Shown in pieces: positions 8,588 through 18,060 of a DNA stretch of 64,000 nt (its first letter is position 1; every line of letters begins with the position of its first letter). The stretch covers positions 1-64,000 of the forward strand of contig CAXTRQ010000007.1 in assembly GCA_964246705.1 (NCBI GenBank), given 5' to 3'. Both the position numbers and the translations under genes were made by a program. The DNA comes from DASZCR01 sp964246705. GTDB lineage: Bacteria; Acidobacteriota; Blastocatellia; Pyrinomonadales; Pyrinomonadaceae. The notes below the pieces were generated by a model that was given only the letters and a program-made list of their open reading frames with translations, was not told the origin of the DNA and searched no databases.

Positions 8588-8604
8588 CTCAAGAATTCCT
8601 CAAG
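8588..8604 (+). promoter_or_regulatory. CTCAAG direct repeat, 11-bp spacing (copy 1)
   Basis: CTCAAG at 8588 and 8599, separated by an AATTC spacer, followed 16 bases later by TATCAT (possible -10). The same arrangement recurs at 21339 and 30197. The spacing fits tandem binding of an OmpR/PhoB-type regulator. Confidence 0.45.
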
Positions 8605-8739
8605 GGGGTAATTTTAGAGTTATCATAGAGTTCGGGTGCGTTCACGAAGCCCCTCACCGTGAACTCGAAGCCGACGACATCCCGACATGTCCCGACATAT
8701 TGAGACTTTTATTCAAAGTAACTTTTATAGTTAGACAGA

Positions 8740-8758
8740 GGTTTCTGCGGAAGAAACC
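8740..8758 (+). promoter_or_regulatory. Small hairpin in the leader of the short MalT-like gene
   Basis: GGTTTCT (8740-8746) and AGAAACC (8752-8758) pair perfectly around GCGGA, ending 14 bases before the TTG start. It may modulate translation or simply be chance. Confidence 0.3.
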
Positions 8759-8772
8759 CAGAGGCACTGACC

Positions 8773-9579
8773 TTGCAAATTATCCCTGAAAAAATTGTGA
8801 CTCCCGTCGAACTGCCGCGCATCTCCCGCGCGCGCCTGCTCGGAAATCTTCAGGAAAGCCTCGCCGGTTGTAACTCGACAATTATTAACGGGCGCGCGGG
8901 CACGGGCAAAACCATGCTGGCGATTGATTTTGCGCGCCAGTCGGGACGCCGCGTCGCGTGGTATAAGATTGACGCGCCGGACGGCGAGCTTCGCATCTTC
9001 TTTCAATATCTCTGCGCCAGTGTCGCCACGACGCGCAGCGGCTTCGGTGAAAGGACGCGTGAGCGCGTCGGAGAACTCATCGGGTTGGAAGACGTGCCCG
9101 TGCTGGTGGAGTATTTCATCTACGAACTTTTGGAATCGGACGAGCCGCTCTTAATTGTGATTGACGATTTGCATCTGGTTTACGACGCCAATTGGGTCGT
9201 GCCATTCTTCGGGCGTCTGCTGCCGCTGTTGCCTCCCGAAGTTCATATTATGCTCATCGGGCGCGGCCTGCCGCCCGCGCCGCTCTGGCGCATGCGCTCG
9301 AAGCAGACGCTTCACGTCATCGCCGAAGAGGCTCTGGCTTTTACACTGACGGAAACCGAAATGCTGTTCGCCAGCTACGGCCTGCCCGTCGAGGCCGCCG
9401 CCGGAGCTTTAGAGCAGACGCGCGGGCGCGCTGCCCCTCTGGATGCACTGGCGCGTTCGGTGAGCATCGCACAGGAAGCCGCCCGCATCGTCGCCGCCGC
9501 GCGCGAGCATCGCCGGAGCAGCCGCCCTTTCAGATTATGGAAGGAATATTCTCGCAAGTCTTCGCTCGGCGGGGCTTGA
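8773..9579 (+). CDS. Short MalT/LAL-like STAND NTPase without effector domain
   Basis: This 268-residue protein aligns by eye with the N-terminal NTPase of MalT-type regulators. It has Walker A GRAGTGKT at residues 40-47, Walker B LLIVIDDLH near 130 and a sensor-like IMLIGRGLPP near 160. It lacks the TPR array and DNA-binding domain that the downstream 1140-residue gene has. The start is taken as the TTG at 8773, since a stop lies at 8728 and the first ATG is after Walker A. It may be a truncated paralogue; a different frame continues for about 40 residues past 9530, so frameshift decay is possible. It may also be a regulator that oligomerises with its large neighbour. Confidence 0.65.
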   Translation: MQIIPEKIVTPVELPRISRARLLGNLQESLAGCNSTIINGRAGTGKTMLAIDFARQSGRRVAWYKIDAPDGELRIFFQYLCASVATTRSGFGERTRERVGELIGLEDVPVLVEYFIYELLESDEPLLIVIDDLHLVYDANWVVPFFGRLLPLLPPEVHIMLIGRGLPPAPLWRMRSKQTLHVIAEEALAFTLTETEMLFASYGLPVEAAAGALEQTRGRAAPLDALARSVSIAQEAARIVAAAREHRRSSRPFRLWKEYSRKSSLGGA

Positions 9580-9774
9580 TTGTTCAAAGCCTCCGCATCT
9601 TTTTCTCTGAAGCCTCGCACCGGCAACTGCCTCTGCTGTAATGTAGAGAAGGATTTCATTCAACCTTCGCGGTTCGATAAACATTCCGCTCCTGACGCAG
9701 CCGTAGACGGTTGCTTTTCAAACAGCTTGTAACAATTCTTTGCGCCGACACCCCTGTTGAAAGGCGCGTGTCCG

Positions 9775-12700
9775 ATGACGAATAAATCGCATCGTCAACA
9801 ACCGGAGAGACAGCCCGCACGCAACGCCTCCGCGCCGACGACGAGCGAGAGAGCGACGGCGTCTCCGACCTTCTTTCTGCGGACAAAGCTGCTGCCGCCG
9901 CGCCCTACGCCCTCGCTGCTGCCGCGCCCGCGCTTAATCGAACGTCTGCTGCAAAACCTCCAACGCCCGGTCACTCTCGTGACGGCTAACGCGGGTTCGG
10001 GAAAAACGACGCTGGTCGCCGATTTCGTCCGCACGCACGCGCAGCAAATTGTCTGGTATCAACTCGACCACACCGACGCCGACCCTTACGTTTTTCTCGG
10101 CTACATCACCCACGGCATTAAACAAATCCTCCCAAACTTCGGCGAAGCGACCTTCTCTTATTTGCAGGAGTCGGGCAAAGAGTTGGCGCAGCAGCCGGAG
10201 CGCGCCGTTGATGTGCTGCTCAACGAAGTTCTCCACCATGTCGAGCAGCAATTCGTTTTGGTGCTCGACGACTATCATCATCTCGGCTCGCAGACGCCTG
10301 TCCATCGCGTCGTTGACCGTCTGCTCGCGTACCTGCCGGACGTGATACACGTCATCATCATCTCGCGCGACATGCCGCCGCTCGCGCTCGCGCGCCTCCG
10401 CACGCAAGCCTCGCTCGCCGTCATTGATCGCGCCGAGCTTCTCTTTACTGATGAAGAGACGCAGGCGCTTTTCCGCAAGGTCTTTGATCTCGAACTGACC
10501 GCCGAGCAGTTGACCGAATATCGTGAACGGACGCACGGCTGGATAACCGCTCTGCAACTCGTCCGGCAGGTCGCGCAGCGTCAAGCTCTGGCGCGCGGCT
10601 CGAACGACAATGAAGCGGCCCCGGCCTCGCCCGACCTCGTCGAAGTTTTGCGACAATCCGAGCGCGACATCTTCGATTATTTTGCCGAAGAGGTTTTCGC
10701 CGACGAGGAGGAAGATGTCAAACAACTCCTGCTGCGTGTCGCGCTGCTCGACCGCGCCGAGCCGGAAACATGCGCGAACCTCTATCCCGAAAATCAGAGC
10801 GTCGCCAAACTCCAGACGCTCGTCCGCCGCAACGTCTTCATCACTCTGGCGAGCGATGAAAGCGGTGAAGAGTTTCGTCTGCATCCGCTCTTTCGCAGCT
10901 TCCTTCAACGCCGCTTTCGCGCCGAAGTCGGGCGCGCAGGTGTCGCCGCCGAACATGCGCGTTGCGCCGCTTATTTCCTCGGACGCGGGCAATGGGAGCA
11001 GGCCATGCGCCACCTCTTCGCCGCCGAAGATTACGAGGGCGCGGCGCGCACCATCGCCGCCCACGGCAGCACATGGATTTCGGCGGGCGCACTCGGCTCG
11101 CTCGTCTCCTTTGCCGACGCGCTGCCCGCTGCCGCGCTCGAAGCGCATCCGCGCGCGTACGCTCACCGCGCGGAAGCGGCGCGGCTGCAAGACGAGTTTG
11201 AGACGGCGCAGACGCTTTTTCGCCGCGCCGCCACGCTTCTGCATGAGCAGGGCGACACCGAAGGCGAAGCCGAAGCTCTCCACTCGCTGGCCGCTATCGC
11301 ACGCCGTCGCGGAGAATTTGAGACGGCTTTCGCTTATCTCGACCGGGCAGTTGAACTCACAGACGCGCGTTCGGTCGTGCGGACAAAGTGCGGCAACACG
11401 CGCGGCTTGTGTCTGGTCGCCATGGGCGAATGGACTGAGGCCGAGCGGGAATTTCGTGCCGCGCTCCAATCGGCGCAGGAGCGCGGCGATGAACATTACG
11501 TCCGGCTCATCACGCATAATCTCGGGACGCCCGCAGGGATTCGCGGCGACTTCGGCGAAGCGATGCGCTGGTATCGGCGTCTGCTGCACGACGCGAAAAA
11601 CGCGCCGCCGATGCCGCAGCACACGTATGCACACCTGAACATGGCGCGCTGCAATCTCTATCGTGGTGATCTGGCGGCGTGCGAAGAACATCTCGAACGC
11701 TCGCTCGAAAGCTGCCAGTTGTTCAATCAGGTCGCGCAACGCGGCGAGATTTTCGAGATGTACGGAAACCTCTATCGCGCGCGCACCGAACCGGCTCGCG
11801 CCTCGGAATTCTACGAGCGCGCGGCGCATGCTTATGATGAAGCCGCCATCCATCTTGAGCGGACGGAACTGTGGGAAGAACAAGCGCTGCTCGCATTGCA
11901 GATTGGAGATTTAAGAGAAGCTCGCCGTTTGTTGGATCAACTTGTTGCCGCGCGCAGAGAGGCGCGCGACGAGATGAGCGTCATGCGCGCCACACTCGCG
12001 CGCGGGCGCGTCCTGCTCGCGCAGGGGCAAGAAGAAGCCGCGCGCGCCGACCTCGCCCCGGCGCTCAAGTACTTTCGCGCGCACGGCCTATATTTCAACG
12101 AAGCTCAGGCGGCCATGACGCTCGCGGCCTGCGATCATGTGGCCGGGCGCGAGAGCGAGATGATGGAGCACCTCCGGCGTGCGCTCGATCTGGCCGCGCG
12201 CTACGATTATGAATACTGGCTGCAAGGCGAAGTGGCACGCCATCACGCGCTCTTCATCTCGACTGATGCGGCGGAACTGCTGCCTTCAGATTTGCGTGAA
12301 CAACTCGAATCTTCGCAGGCGCGACAGGCGGCGGCGGCGATGGATTCACAGACCAGCGAGACACAGCCCGCCGCTTCAGTTACGGGGGTTGCAGGTGTCG
12401 CCGTGGGTACTGGGGGCGGCGTCGCCTCGCATCCGTCCTTTGACCTGACGATTAACATGCTCGGCTCGTCCGCGATTTTCCGCGACCCCAAACGCCCGCT
12501 TGCCGCTGACGCGTGGGTGACGCGGCGCGCGCGAGAGATTCTGTGCTTTATCGCTTCGCGCCGCCATCGTCGCGCGTCGAAAGACACTATCATTGATACT
12601 TTCTGGGCCGACGCGAATTTCGCCGTGGTCGAAAAGAATTTTCACCCGACCGTCTCGCACATTCGCAAGGCTCTCAACAGTAATCAACCGCTCAAACAGA

Positions 12701-13197
12701 ATTTCCTGCTCTACCGCGACGGCGATTATCAACTCAATCAGGAGTTCTCCTACTTCATAGACATCGAGGAGTTCGACCGTCTCGCAGCGGAAGGCGAGGC
12801 GGCACGCCGCGCGCGCGACACGGAGGCGATGAGCACCGCTTTTAAAAAGGCCATCGCACTCTATCGCGGCGACTTTATGCAGGGCTGCTATGACAACTGG
12901 GCGGAGGAGCAGAGGTCTTACTATCGCGAACAATACTTACGCATTTTAGAGACGCTCGCCTCCGCCGCGCAGAAAGCAGCGGAATGGTCTCTCTCTCTTC
13001 AACTCGCGCAGCAGATTCTTTATGCCGACCCGTTTCGCGAGGACGTTCACTGCATGATCATGCGCGCACACGCGGCGGAGGGTAATCGCGTCGCCGTGCG
13101 CGAACAGTTCGAGACGCTGCGGCGTCTGCTCCGCAAGGAACTCGATGTCGAACCCGCCTCCGAGACGCAACGCATCTACCACGAGATGATGAGTTGA
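9775..13197 (+). CDS. Large MalT-like/SARP hybrid transcriptional regulator
   Basis: This 1140-residue protein has a MalT-type STAND NTPase (FLRTKLLPPRPTPSLLPRPRL, Walker A ANAGSGKT at 71-78, Walker B VLVLDDYHHL). A long TPR region (about residues 400-830) follows, then a Thr/Ala/Gly linker. The C-terminal 255 residues look like a winged-helix (WVTRRAREILCFIASRRHRRASKDTIIDTFW) plus bacterial transcriptional activator domain, ending in LRRLLRKELDVEPASETQRIYHEM, typical of SARP/BTAD proteins. MalT itself ends in a LuxR HTH, so here the output module is swapped. The ATG at 9775 is preferred over the TTG at 9757. The inducer and targets are unknown; the subtilase gene is immediately downstream. 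Confidence 0.85.
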   Translation: MTNKSHRQQPERQPARNASAPTTSERATASPTFFLRTKLLPPRPTPSLLPRPRLIERLLQNLQRPVTLVTANAGSGKTTLVADFVRTHAQQIVWYQLDHTDADPYVFLGYITHGIKQILPNFGEATFSYLQESGKELAQQPERAVDVLLNEVLHHVEQQFVLVLDDYHHLGSQTPVHRVVDRLLAYLPDVIHVIIISRDMPPLALARLRTQASLAVIDRAELLFTDEETQALFRKVFDLELTAEQLTEYRERTHGWITALQLVRQVAQRQALARGSNDNEAAPASPDLVEVLRQSERDIFDYFAEEVFADEEEDVKQLLLRVALLDRAEPETCANLYPENQSVAKLQTLVRRNVFITLASDESGEEFRLHPLFRSFLQRRFRAEVGRAGVAAEHARCAAYFLGRGQWEQAMRHLFAAEDYEGAARTIAAHGSTWISAGALGSLVSFADALPAAALEAHPRAYAHRAEAARLQDEFETAQTLFRRAATLLHEQGDTEGEAEALHSLAAIARRRGEFETAFAYLDRAVELTDARSVVRTKCGNTRGLCLVAMGEWTEAEREFRAALQSAQERGDEHYVRLITHNLGTPAGIRGDFGEAMRWYRRLLHDAKNAPPMPQHTYAHLNMARCNLYRGDLAACEEHLERSLESCQLFNQVAQRGEIFEMYGNLYRARTEPARASEFYERAAHAYDEAAIHLERTELWEEQALLALQIGDLREARRLLDQLVAARREARDEMSVMRATLARGRVLLAQGQEEAARADLAPALKYFRAHGLYFNEAQAAMTLAACDHVAGRESEMMEHLRRALDLAARYDYEYWLQGEVARHHALFISTDAAELLPSDLREQLESSQARQAAAAMDSQTSETQPAASVTGVAGVAVGTGGGVASHPSFDLTINMLGSSAIFRDPKRPLAADAWVTRRAREILCFIASRRHRRASKDTIIDTFWADANFAVVEKNFHPTVSHIRKALNSNQPLKQNFLLYRDGDYQLNQEFSYFIDIEEFDRLAAEGEAARRARDTEAMSTAFKKAIALYRGDFMQGCYDNWAEEQRSYYREQYLRILETLASAAQKAAEWSLSLQLAQQILYADPFREDVHCMIMRAHAAEGNRVAVREQFETLRRLLRKELDVEPASETQRIYHEMMS

Positions 13198-13403
13198 AAA
13201 GCTCGTCTCAACAACCGAGCCGTCACGGACGTGTCTGGAATTTAGAATCATTTCGCAACAATTCAATGTTAATGACTATTTTACTCTCTCAAGAGAAAAT
13301 TGCTGTACTATCCTCGTATGCGCGACCTGCTCCCGACGTAGGGCATGCCTCAAGTCGGAGCCGCGCCAGCTTCAAAATTACACCTCGTACCCGGCATTTT
13401 GGA

Positions 13404-16400
13404 ATGGGAATCAAAATAGCCCTCGGAAGATTCCAAAAAGTGATCGCTCTTATACTTGTCGCGCTGCTCTCGGCGGGACAGGCGTCGGCGGGGATTCTCG
13501 TCAGCGCAACGCAGGGCGTCACGANNNNNNNNNNTCGGGTGTAGATGGCATCCGTTTCGACCAGACATCCGGCGTCACGATGTCGGGCGTCGACAGTCTC
13601 CTCGGCCTCCAGACCAACGGCATCTTTGTGACCAATTCCGATGGTGTGACGATGCAGGGCGTTGACGGCGTCACGATGTCGGGCGTTGATGGTGTCGCTT
13701 ATACCGGCGCGAACGGTGTCACGATGTCAGGCGTTGACGGCGTGACCATGAGCGGCGTGGACGGACTGCTGCTAACGGGCGCGAACGGCGTCACGATGGC
13801 GGGTGTTGACGGGACGATTTACAAAGCTGATTCGGTCATCATCCGGCAGGCGAACGGCGTCACGATGAGCGGCGTCGACGGCGTGGCGATGGCGGGTGTT
13901 GACGGTTTTCGACAAGTCCCGGGCAGCGGCGTCACGATGTCGGGCGTTGACGGCGTGACGATGTCAGGTGTTGATGGCATCGCTTGGAACAGCGCCGACC
14001 AGCTTGTTGCGACGGGAACGAACGGCGTCCCTTTCGCCGTCGCTCCGAACGGGGTGACGATGAGCGGCGTGGATAGTGTCGTCGTGACCAAAGCGCAGGG
14101 CGTGACGATGTCAGGTGTTGATGGCGCGACGATGTCGGGCGTCGACAGCAGTCCTGTGCCGGATTTGAACGACTCAGGACAGCCCACGGGCTTGACGGGT
14201 ATTGATCCCGAACTCGCAGTGCTGCTCAATAGTTTGACCGACGACCGCAACATCAATGCGGTCGTCGTCTATCATCATGCGGTGACGGATGCCGACATCG
14301 CAGACCTCTTGAGCATCGGCATCAAGGGAGGCACGCGCTTTCGTCAGCTTCCGATGGTGATGCTTTCAGGCACGAGCCAACAGATTTGCTCTCTTTCAAA
14401 GTTACCCGCCGTTCGTTATATCTCAAGAAATCGCACACTTCAATGGAATGAAGACAACAGTCGCCGTGTGACCGGGCTGGCGCGGATGCGTGACGATGCC
14501 GATCTCTCGCGGCGCAACGGCAACTTTCCATTTACAGGCAAGGGCGTCAGCGTCGCCGTCCTCGACACAGGGCTGGATACGACGCACACAGATATCTCGG
14601 ATCACGTCATCAGTAATGTCAAACTCGCCGACTCGCAGGGCGTCGGCGTCGGTTTTAATGCTCCGGTCAATGTCGAAAATCTCCAGAACACGGATGCCGT
14701 GCAGGGGCACGGAACATTTGTTGCGGGCATCATCGCGGGCAACGGCCTGCGCGGGGGCGGGAAATATCGCGGTTATGCGCCGGGCGCGCGGCTGGTCGGT
14801 TTGAGCGCGGGCGACGCCAATCTTTTTCACGTCCTCGCGGGGTTCGATTATTTGCTTGCGAAGGGCGCGGGCTTAGGCGTCCGCGTCGTCAATTGCAGTT
14901 TCTCGGCCAATACCCTCTACGACGAGAACGACCCGGTCAACATTGCGACGAAGATGCTGACCGGACGGGGCATCAACGTCGTCTTCTCGGCGGGCAATGC
15001 CGGGCCGGGACTTCATTCGATGAATCCATACGCGGTTGCCCCTTGGGTCATCAGCGTCGGCGCGACGGATGGCAGGGGTAAACTCGCAGACTTTTCTTCG
15101 CGCGGCGATTTCGGAAGCCATAACTTTCGCCCGACGCTGGTCGCGCCCGGCGTGGACATGGTCAGCCTGCGCGCCACTGGCACGAACATTACGGGCGCGG
15201 CTGGGCTTCTGCTGGGCGCAGACACGAAGCAATTCAGTGCAGCCGAACTACCTTATTACACGACCAGCAGCGGCACGAGTTTCTCAGCGCCACAGGTGAC
15301 CGGAACAATCGCTCTGATGCTCGAAGCGAATCCGCGCCTGACGCCCGCCGAAGTGCGCGATATCTTGCAGCGCACAGCCACGCCGCTTCCGCCCTACTAT
15401 CAACATGAAATCGGCGCAGGCATGCTCAACGCGCACGCGGCGGTGCTCGAAGCGGCATTTCCTGAGCGCAGGATGGGCGTCTGGCGCGCGAGCCTGAATC
15501 GCAATCAAGTGAGTTTCATCAAAGAGCAGTCGCAGGTTTTCTCCGGCACGACCTCGCCCGCCGTCCCCAGCGACTCGCGCCTCCAAGTCCCCAACGATGC
15601 CGTGATGGCGTCCGCTCAGATAGGCTGGGGGCCGATGTGGAGCACGAACGATCTGGGACTGACGCTTTACGACGCGCAGGATGTAGAGCAGGCTAACGAG
15701 AACGTGCTCAACACGCCGGGGTTGACCGGCAAGCGCGAGCGCGCACTGGTGCGTATGCCGACCGGCGGACAATGGCGTGTGCGTGTCTCGAACAAGGTCG
15801 GGCTGGCGGGCACGCCGCAAACTTACATGGGTATCTTCGAGACGGCGCGCGCGGAGTATGCACCCCTGCGCGACCTCAACGGCCTGAGCGCGGAGGCTTA
15901 TTCAAACATTCGTCAGGCTATCAGGATGTGCGTGGCGTGGCCGGTCGGCGAGAATTTTCGACCCGCCTTCGGCGTCACGCGCGCCGACCTAGCCGCCGCG
16001 ATGGTCGTCGGCGGTCGGATTCCACAGTATCTTCCGGCGCAACCGAATTTCACAGACACGCGCGACGCCACGACGATGAGCTTTGTCGAGAGCGTGCAGA
16101 ATGCGCCGGACGGCGCGCTCTTTCCTGACACGCCGAGAGGCGGGGCGTTTCGACCTGACGAGTTGGTGAGCCGCCTGACGGCCTCAATCGTGCTGGTGCG
16201 TGCGGCGGGGCTTCAGGCGGAAGCCGAATCTTACACGGGCGGGATGAGCTACGCCGACAGCCTACAAATTCCCTACGAATGGCGCGGCTATGTCGCAATA
16301 GCCGTCAAGCATGAGTTAGTTCAAGCGGGAAGTTTAAAGTTCAATCCTCAACAATCATTCACACGCGCCGATCTCGCACACGCACTGGTCATCATCTCAA

Positions 16401-16417
16401 AAATCCACGACGCCTAA
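13404..16417 (+). CDS. Secreted S8 subtilase with GVTMSGVD octapeptide repeats and C-terminal SLH-like region (gene split by a scaffold gap)
   Basis: An ATG at 13404 gives a signal peptide (GRFQKVIALILVALLSAGQASAG). The frame stops making sense at the ten N (13525-13534), but the codons on both sides are one repeat unit: it breaks off after GVT plus the first base of Met and resumes with SGVD. The true gap must therefore be 3n+2 bases, and one gene spans it. At least 13 units of G-V-T-M-S/A/Q-G-V-D follow (to about 14150). A subtilisin domain comes next, with Asp in VAVLDTGLD (about 14564), His in GHGTFVAG (about 14708) and Ser in SGTSFSAP (about 15278). The C-terminal 200 residues contain S-layer-homology-like stretches (FGVTRADLAAAMV, FTRADLAHALVII). 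Confidence 0.85.
13510..14155 (+). repeat. Tandem/interspersed 24-bp coding repeat (GVTMSGVD)
   Basis: The 24-bp unit (ggcgtcacgatgtcgggcg followed by a Val-Asp pair) occurs at least 13 times, singly or in pairs, separated by 8-30-residue spacers that often contain TGANG. Near-identity between units would explain the assembly break at 13525. Confidence 0.9.
13525..13534. other. Scaffold gap (10 N) inside the octapeptide repeats
   Basis: Ten N, probably a placeholder of unknown true length. Reading-frame logic requires a real length of 3n+2. Confidence 0.9.
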
Positions 16418-16492
16418 AATCGCTCGACAGCTTTTATCTCAACCTAAGGCGCGGCATCCCCAAAGAATCCGAACTCACTCTGCTTTTCGTAT

Positions 16493-16560
16493 TCTTAGCG
16501 TCTTTTCGCGAAACTTTATTCTTCACTCGCAAAAGAAAGTTTCGCGAAATGACGCTAAGA
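16493..16560. repeat. Long inverted repeat, member of the GACGC-AAGA intergenic family
   Basis: Arms of 25 bp (16493-16517 and 16536-16560) pair with one mismatch around an 18-base loop. It lies between the convergent ends of the subtilase gene and the small membrane protein gene, so it probably also terminates both transcripts. Confidence 0.75.
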
Positions 16561-16608
16561 CGAAGGATGCTAGGAAAGCAGCCTTCGTGCTCTAAAAGTC
16601 TTCGGAGA

Positions 16609-16821
16609 CTAATCGGGCAGTTTAGGTTTTTGCGAGAGCCGTCGCCGGATGACGAACCAGATAATCGCGGAGGCTAAGAGACCGAGACCGGCAACGATGA
16701 CGACTCGCCGGTTCCCGATAAGTCCGACGATGAAGATTAACCCAAAGATTAGCGTGCCCGGCGGCGCAAAGGCGAGGAAGCCTGTGAGCAGCACGATCGC
16801 GATTTTTTTAGCGCGCTTCAT
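16609..16821 (-). CDS. Small two-TM membrane protein
   Basis: This 70-residue protein opens MKRAKKIAIVLLTGF. It has two hydrophobic stretches (about residues 7-34 and 39-56) separated by GNRR, and ends in a basic tail RRRLSQKPKLPD. The ATG at 16821 gives a clean positive-inside N-terminus; an in-frame start at 16917 would add 32 polar residues and cannot be excluded. No family is recognised. It is convergent with the subtilase gene. Confidence 0.55.
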   Translation of the reverse strand: MKRAKKIAIVLLTGFLAFAPPGTLIFGLIFIVGLIGNRRVVIVAGLGLLASAIIWFVIRRRLSQKPKLPD

Positions 16822-17172
16822 GATGCCTGAAATGTTCTCCGGTCGCCGCGTGCGTTCCCCCGCAAGCGGCAATTGAAGGCTGATGAGCTTGAGCGATAAA
16901 ACGCGGCTCCGGGGCATCTCGGTACGCCATAAAAGTTGTTCGTGCTATGATAATTAAAACAGCGCAGCGAGCGGATGAAGAGCACCACACGCCATCGTGC
17001 GAAGCCCGACAGAGTGCCGATGAGCTAAAAGACTGTGCGGGAATTGATGCCGGTCGGCTCGCCGAAATTCATCAAATGCGCGGTCTCCGTCCAAGTTGCT
17101 TTTATTTTCTTGCATAGTTTGGAGAAAGGCCGTTAAACTCTGCGCTCCGGCGATAGCGTCCATTCTACTTTT
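16822..17172. other. Intergenic region before the sugar cluster
   Basis: No convincing gene. The last 90 bases contain AT-rich stretches (TTGCTTTTATTTTCTTGCAT near 17095) that may hold the promoter of the glycosyltransferase gene, but no clear -35/-10 pair stands out. Confidence 0.4.
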
Positions 17173-17952
17173 ATGTCAGTACGCCACAGTATAAGTATCT
17201 TCTTTCCAGCGTACAATGATGAGGGAACGATCACCTCATTGGTGACTGGCGCGTTGGCGCTGCTTCCGAAATTAACCGATGATTTTGAGGTCGTGGTCGT
17301 CAACGACGGAAGCACAGACTCCACTCCCGTCCTGCTCGATGAGTTAGCTTGTAGCTCGCCGCAGGTGAGAGTTATTCATCATCCGAGTAACAGGGGATAC
17401 GGCGGTGCGATTCGCACGGGTCTAACCCATACGTCAAAAGACCTAATCTTTTACACGGATGGCGACGGGCAATACGATGTGCAGGAGTTACAACTTTTGC
17501 TCCCGCTCATGACCGAGCGGGTTGATGTTGTTAACGGGTATAAAAGAAAGCGCGCAGACAAAGCGCACCGCAAAATAATCGGCGGGGCATACAACAGGCT
17601 GGCGCGCTTGCTCTTCAAAATTCCCATTAGCGACGTGGATTGCGATTTTCGTTTGATGCGACGAAGCTCTCTGCAACAAATTGATCTCGTCTCATCGAGC
17701 GGCGTCATCTGCGTCGAGCTTGTCTATAAACTGCGTGTAGCCGGAGCCGTTTTCGCCGAGCATCCCGTCCATCATTATCCACGTCTCTACGGGCGCTCGC
17801 AGTTTTTCACGTTGAGGCGAGTGGCGCGGACGGCGCGCGACTTCTTTGGACTGTGGTGTCGCCTCGTCTTGTTACGCGGTTCTAATCAAGACCTTCAGGA
17901 ACGGCAACGGGGTATCGTCTCCGAACGCTCTCTAGCCAAGAAAGATGATTGA
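17173..17952 (+). CDS. Family 2 glycosyltransferase, DPM1/polyprenol-type
   Basis: This 259-residue GT-A fold enzyme reads SIFFPAYNDEGTI at the N-terminus, VVVNDGSTDST near residue 40 and the metal-binding DXD-type motif YTDGDGQYDV near residue 97. The C-terminal CDFRLMRRSSLQQ and HYPRLYGRSQFF segments resemble polyprenyl-phosphate mannosyl/glucosyltransferases, but no C-terminal membrane anchor is present. It probably transfers a sugar from a nucleotide donor to a lipid carrier or glycan. It starts a same-strand cluster with the epimerase and aminotransferase genes, so it likely builds or attaches a modified sugar. Confidence 0.88.
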   Translation: MSVRHSISIFFPAYNDEGTITSLVTGALALLPKLTDDFEVVVVNDGSTDSTPVLLDELACSSPQVRVIHHPSNRGYGGAIRTGLTHTSKDLIFYTDGDGQYDVQELQLLLPLMTERVDVVNGYKRKRADKAHRKIIGGAYNRLARLLFKIPISDVDCDFRLMRRSSLQQIDLVSSSGVICVELVYKLRVAGAVFAEHPVHHYPRLYGRSQFFTLRRVARTARDFFGLWCRLVLLRGSNQDLQERQRGIVSERSLAKKDD

Positions 17953-18060
17953 AAATCATCTTGACGTACCATCAGGGTTTACAAGGTTGGGATCGAACTC
18001 CTTAAGATTTCACCCCGATAAAAATTTCAGTCAACTTCATATCAATGGGAGTGGTCAACC

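Noticed and set aside
8762..8776. Sigma-54-like AGGCAC-N5-TTGC
   Set aside because: The spacing is right, but it overlaps the only plausible start codon of the short MalT-like gene, so it could not drive that gene's full frame.
9934..11883. 649-codon minus-strand frame
   Set aside because: It is antisense to the MalT/SARP regulator; such long shadow frames are common in GC-rich DNA, and it has no family motif.
13580..14155. CRISPR-like array of short repeats
   Set aside because: The repeats are in frame, encode GVTMSGVD, have irregular spacers and sit in a protease gene.
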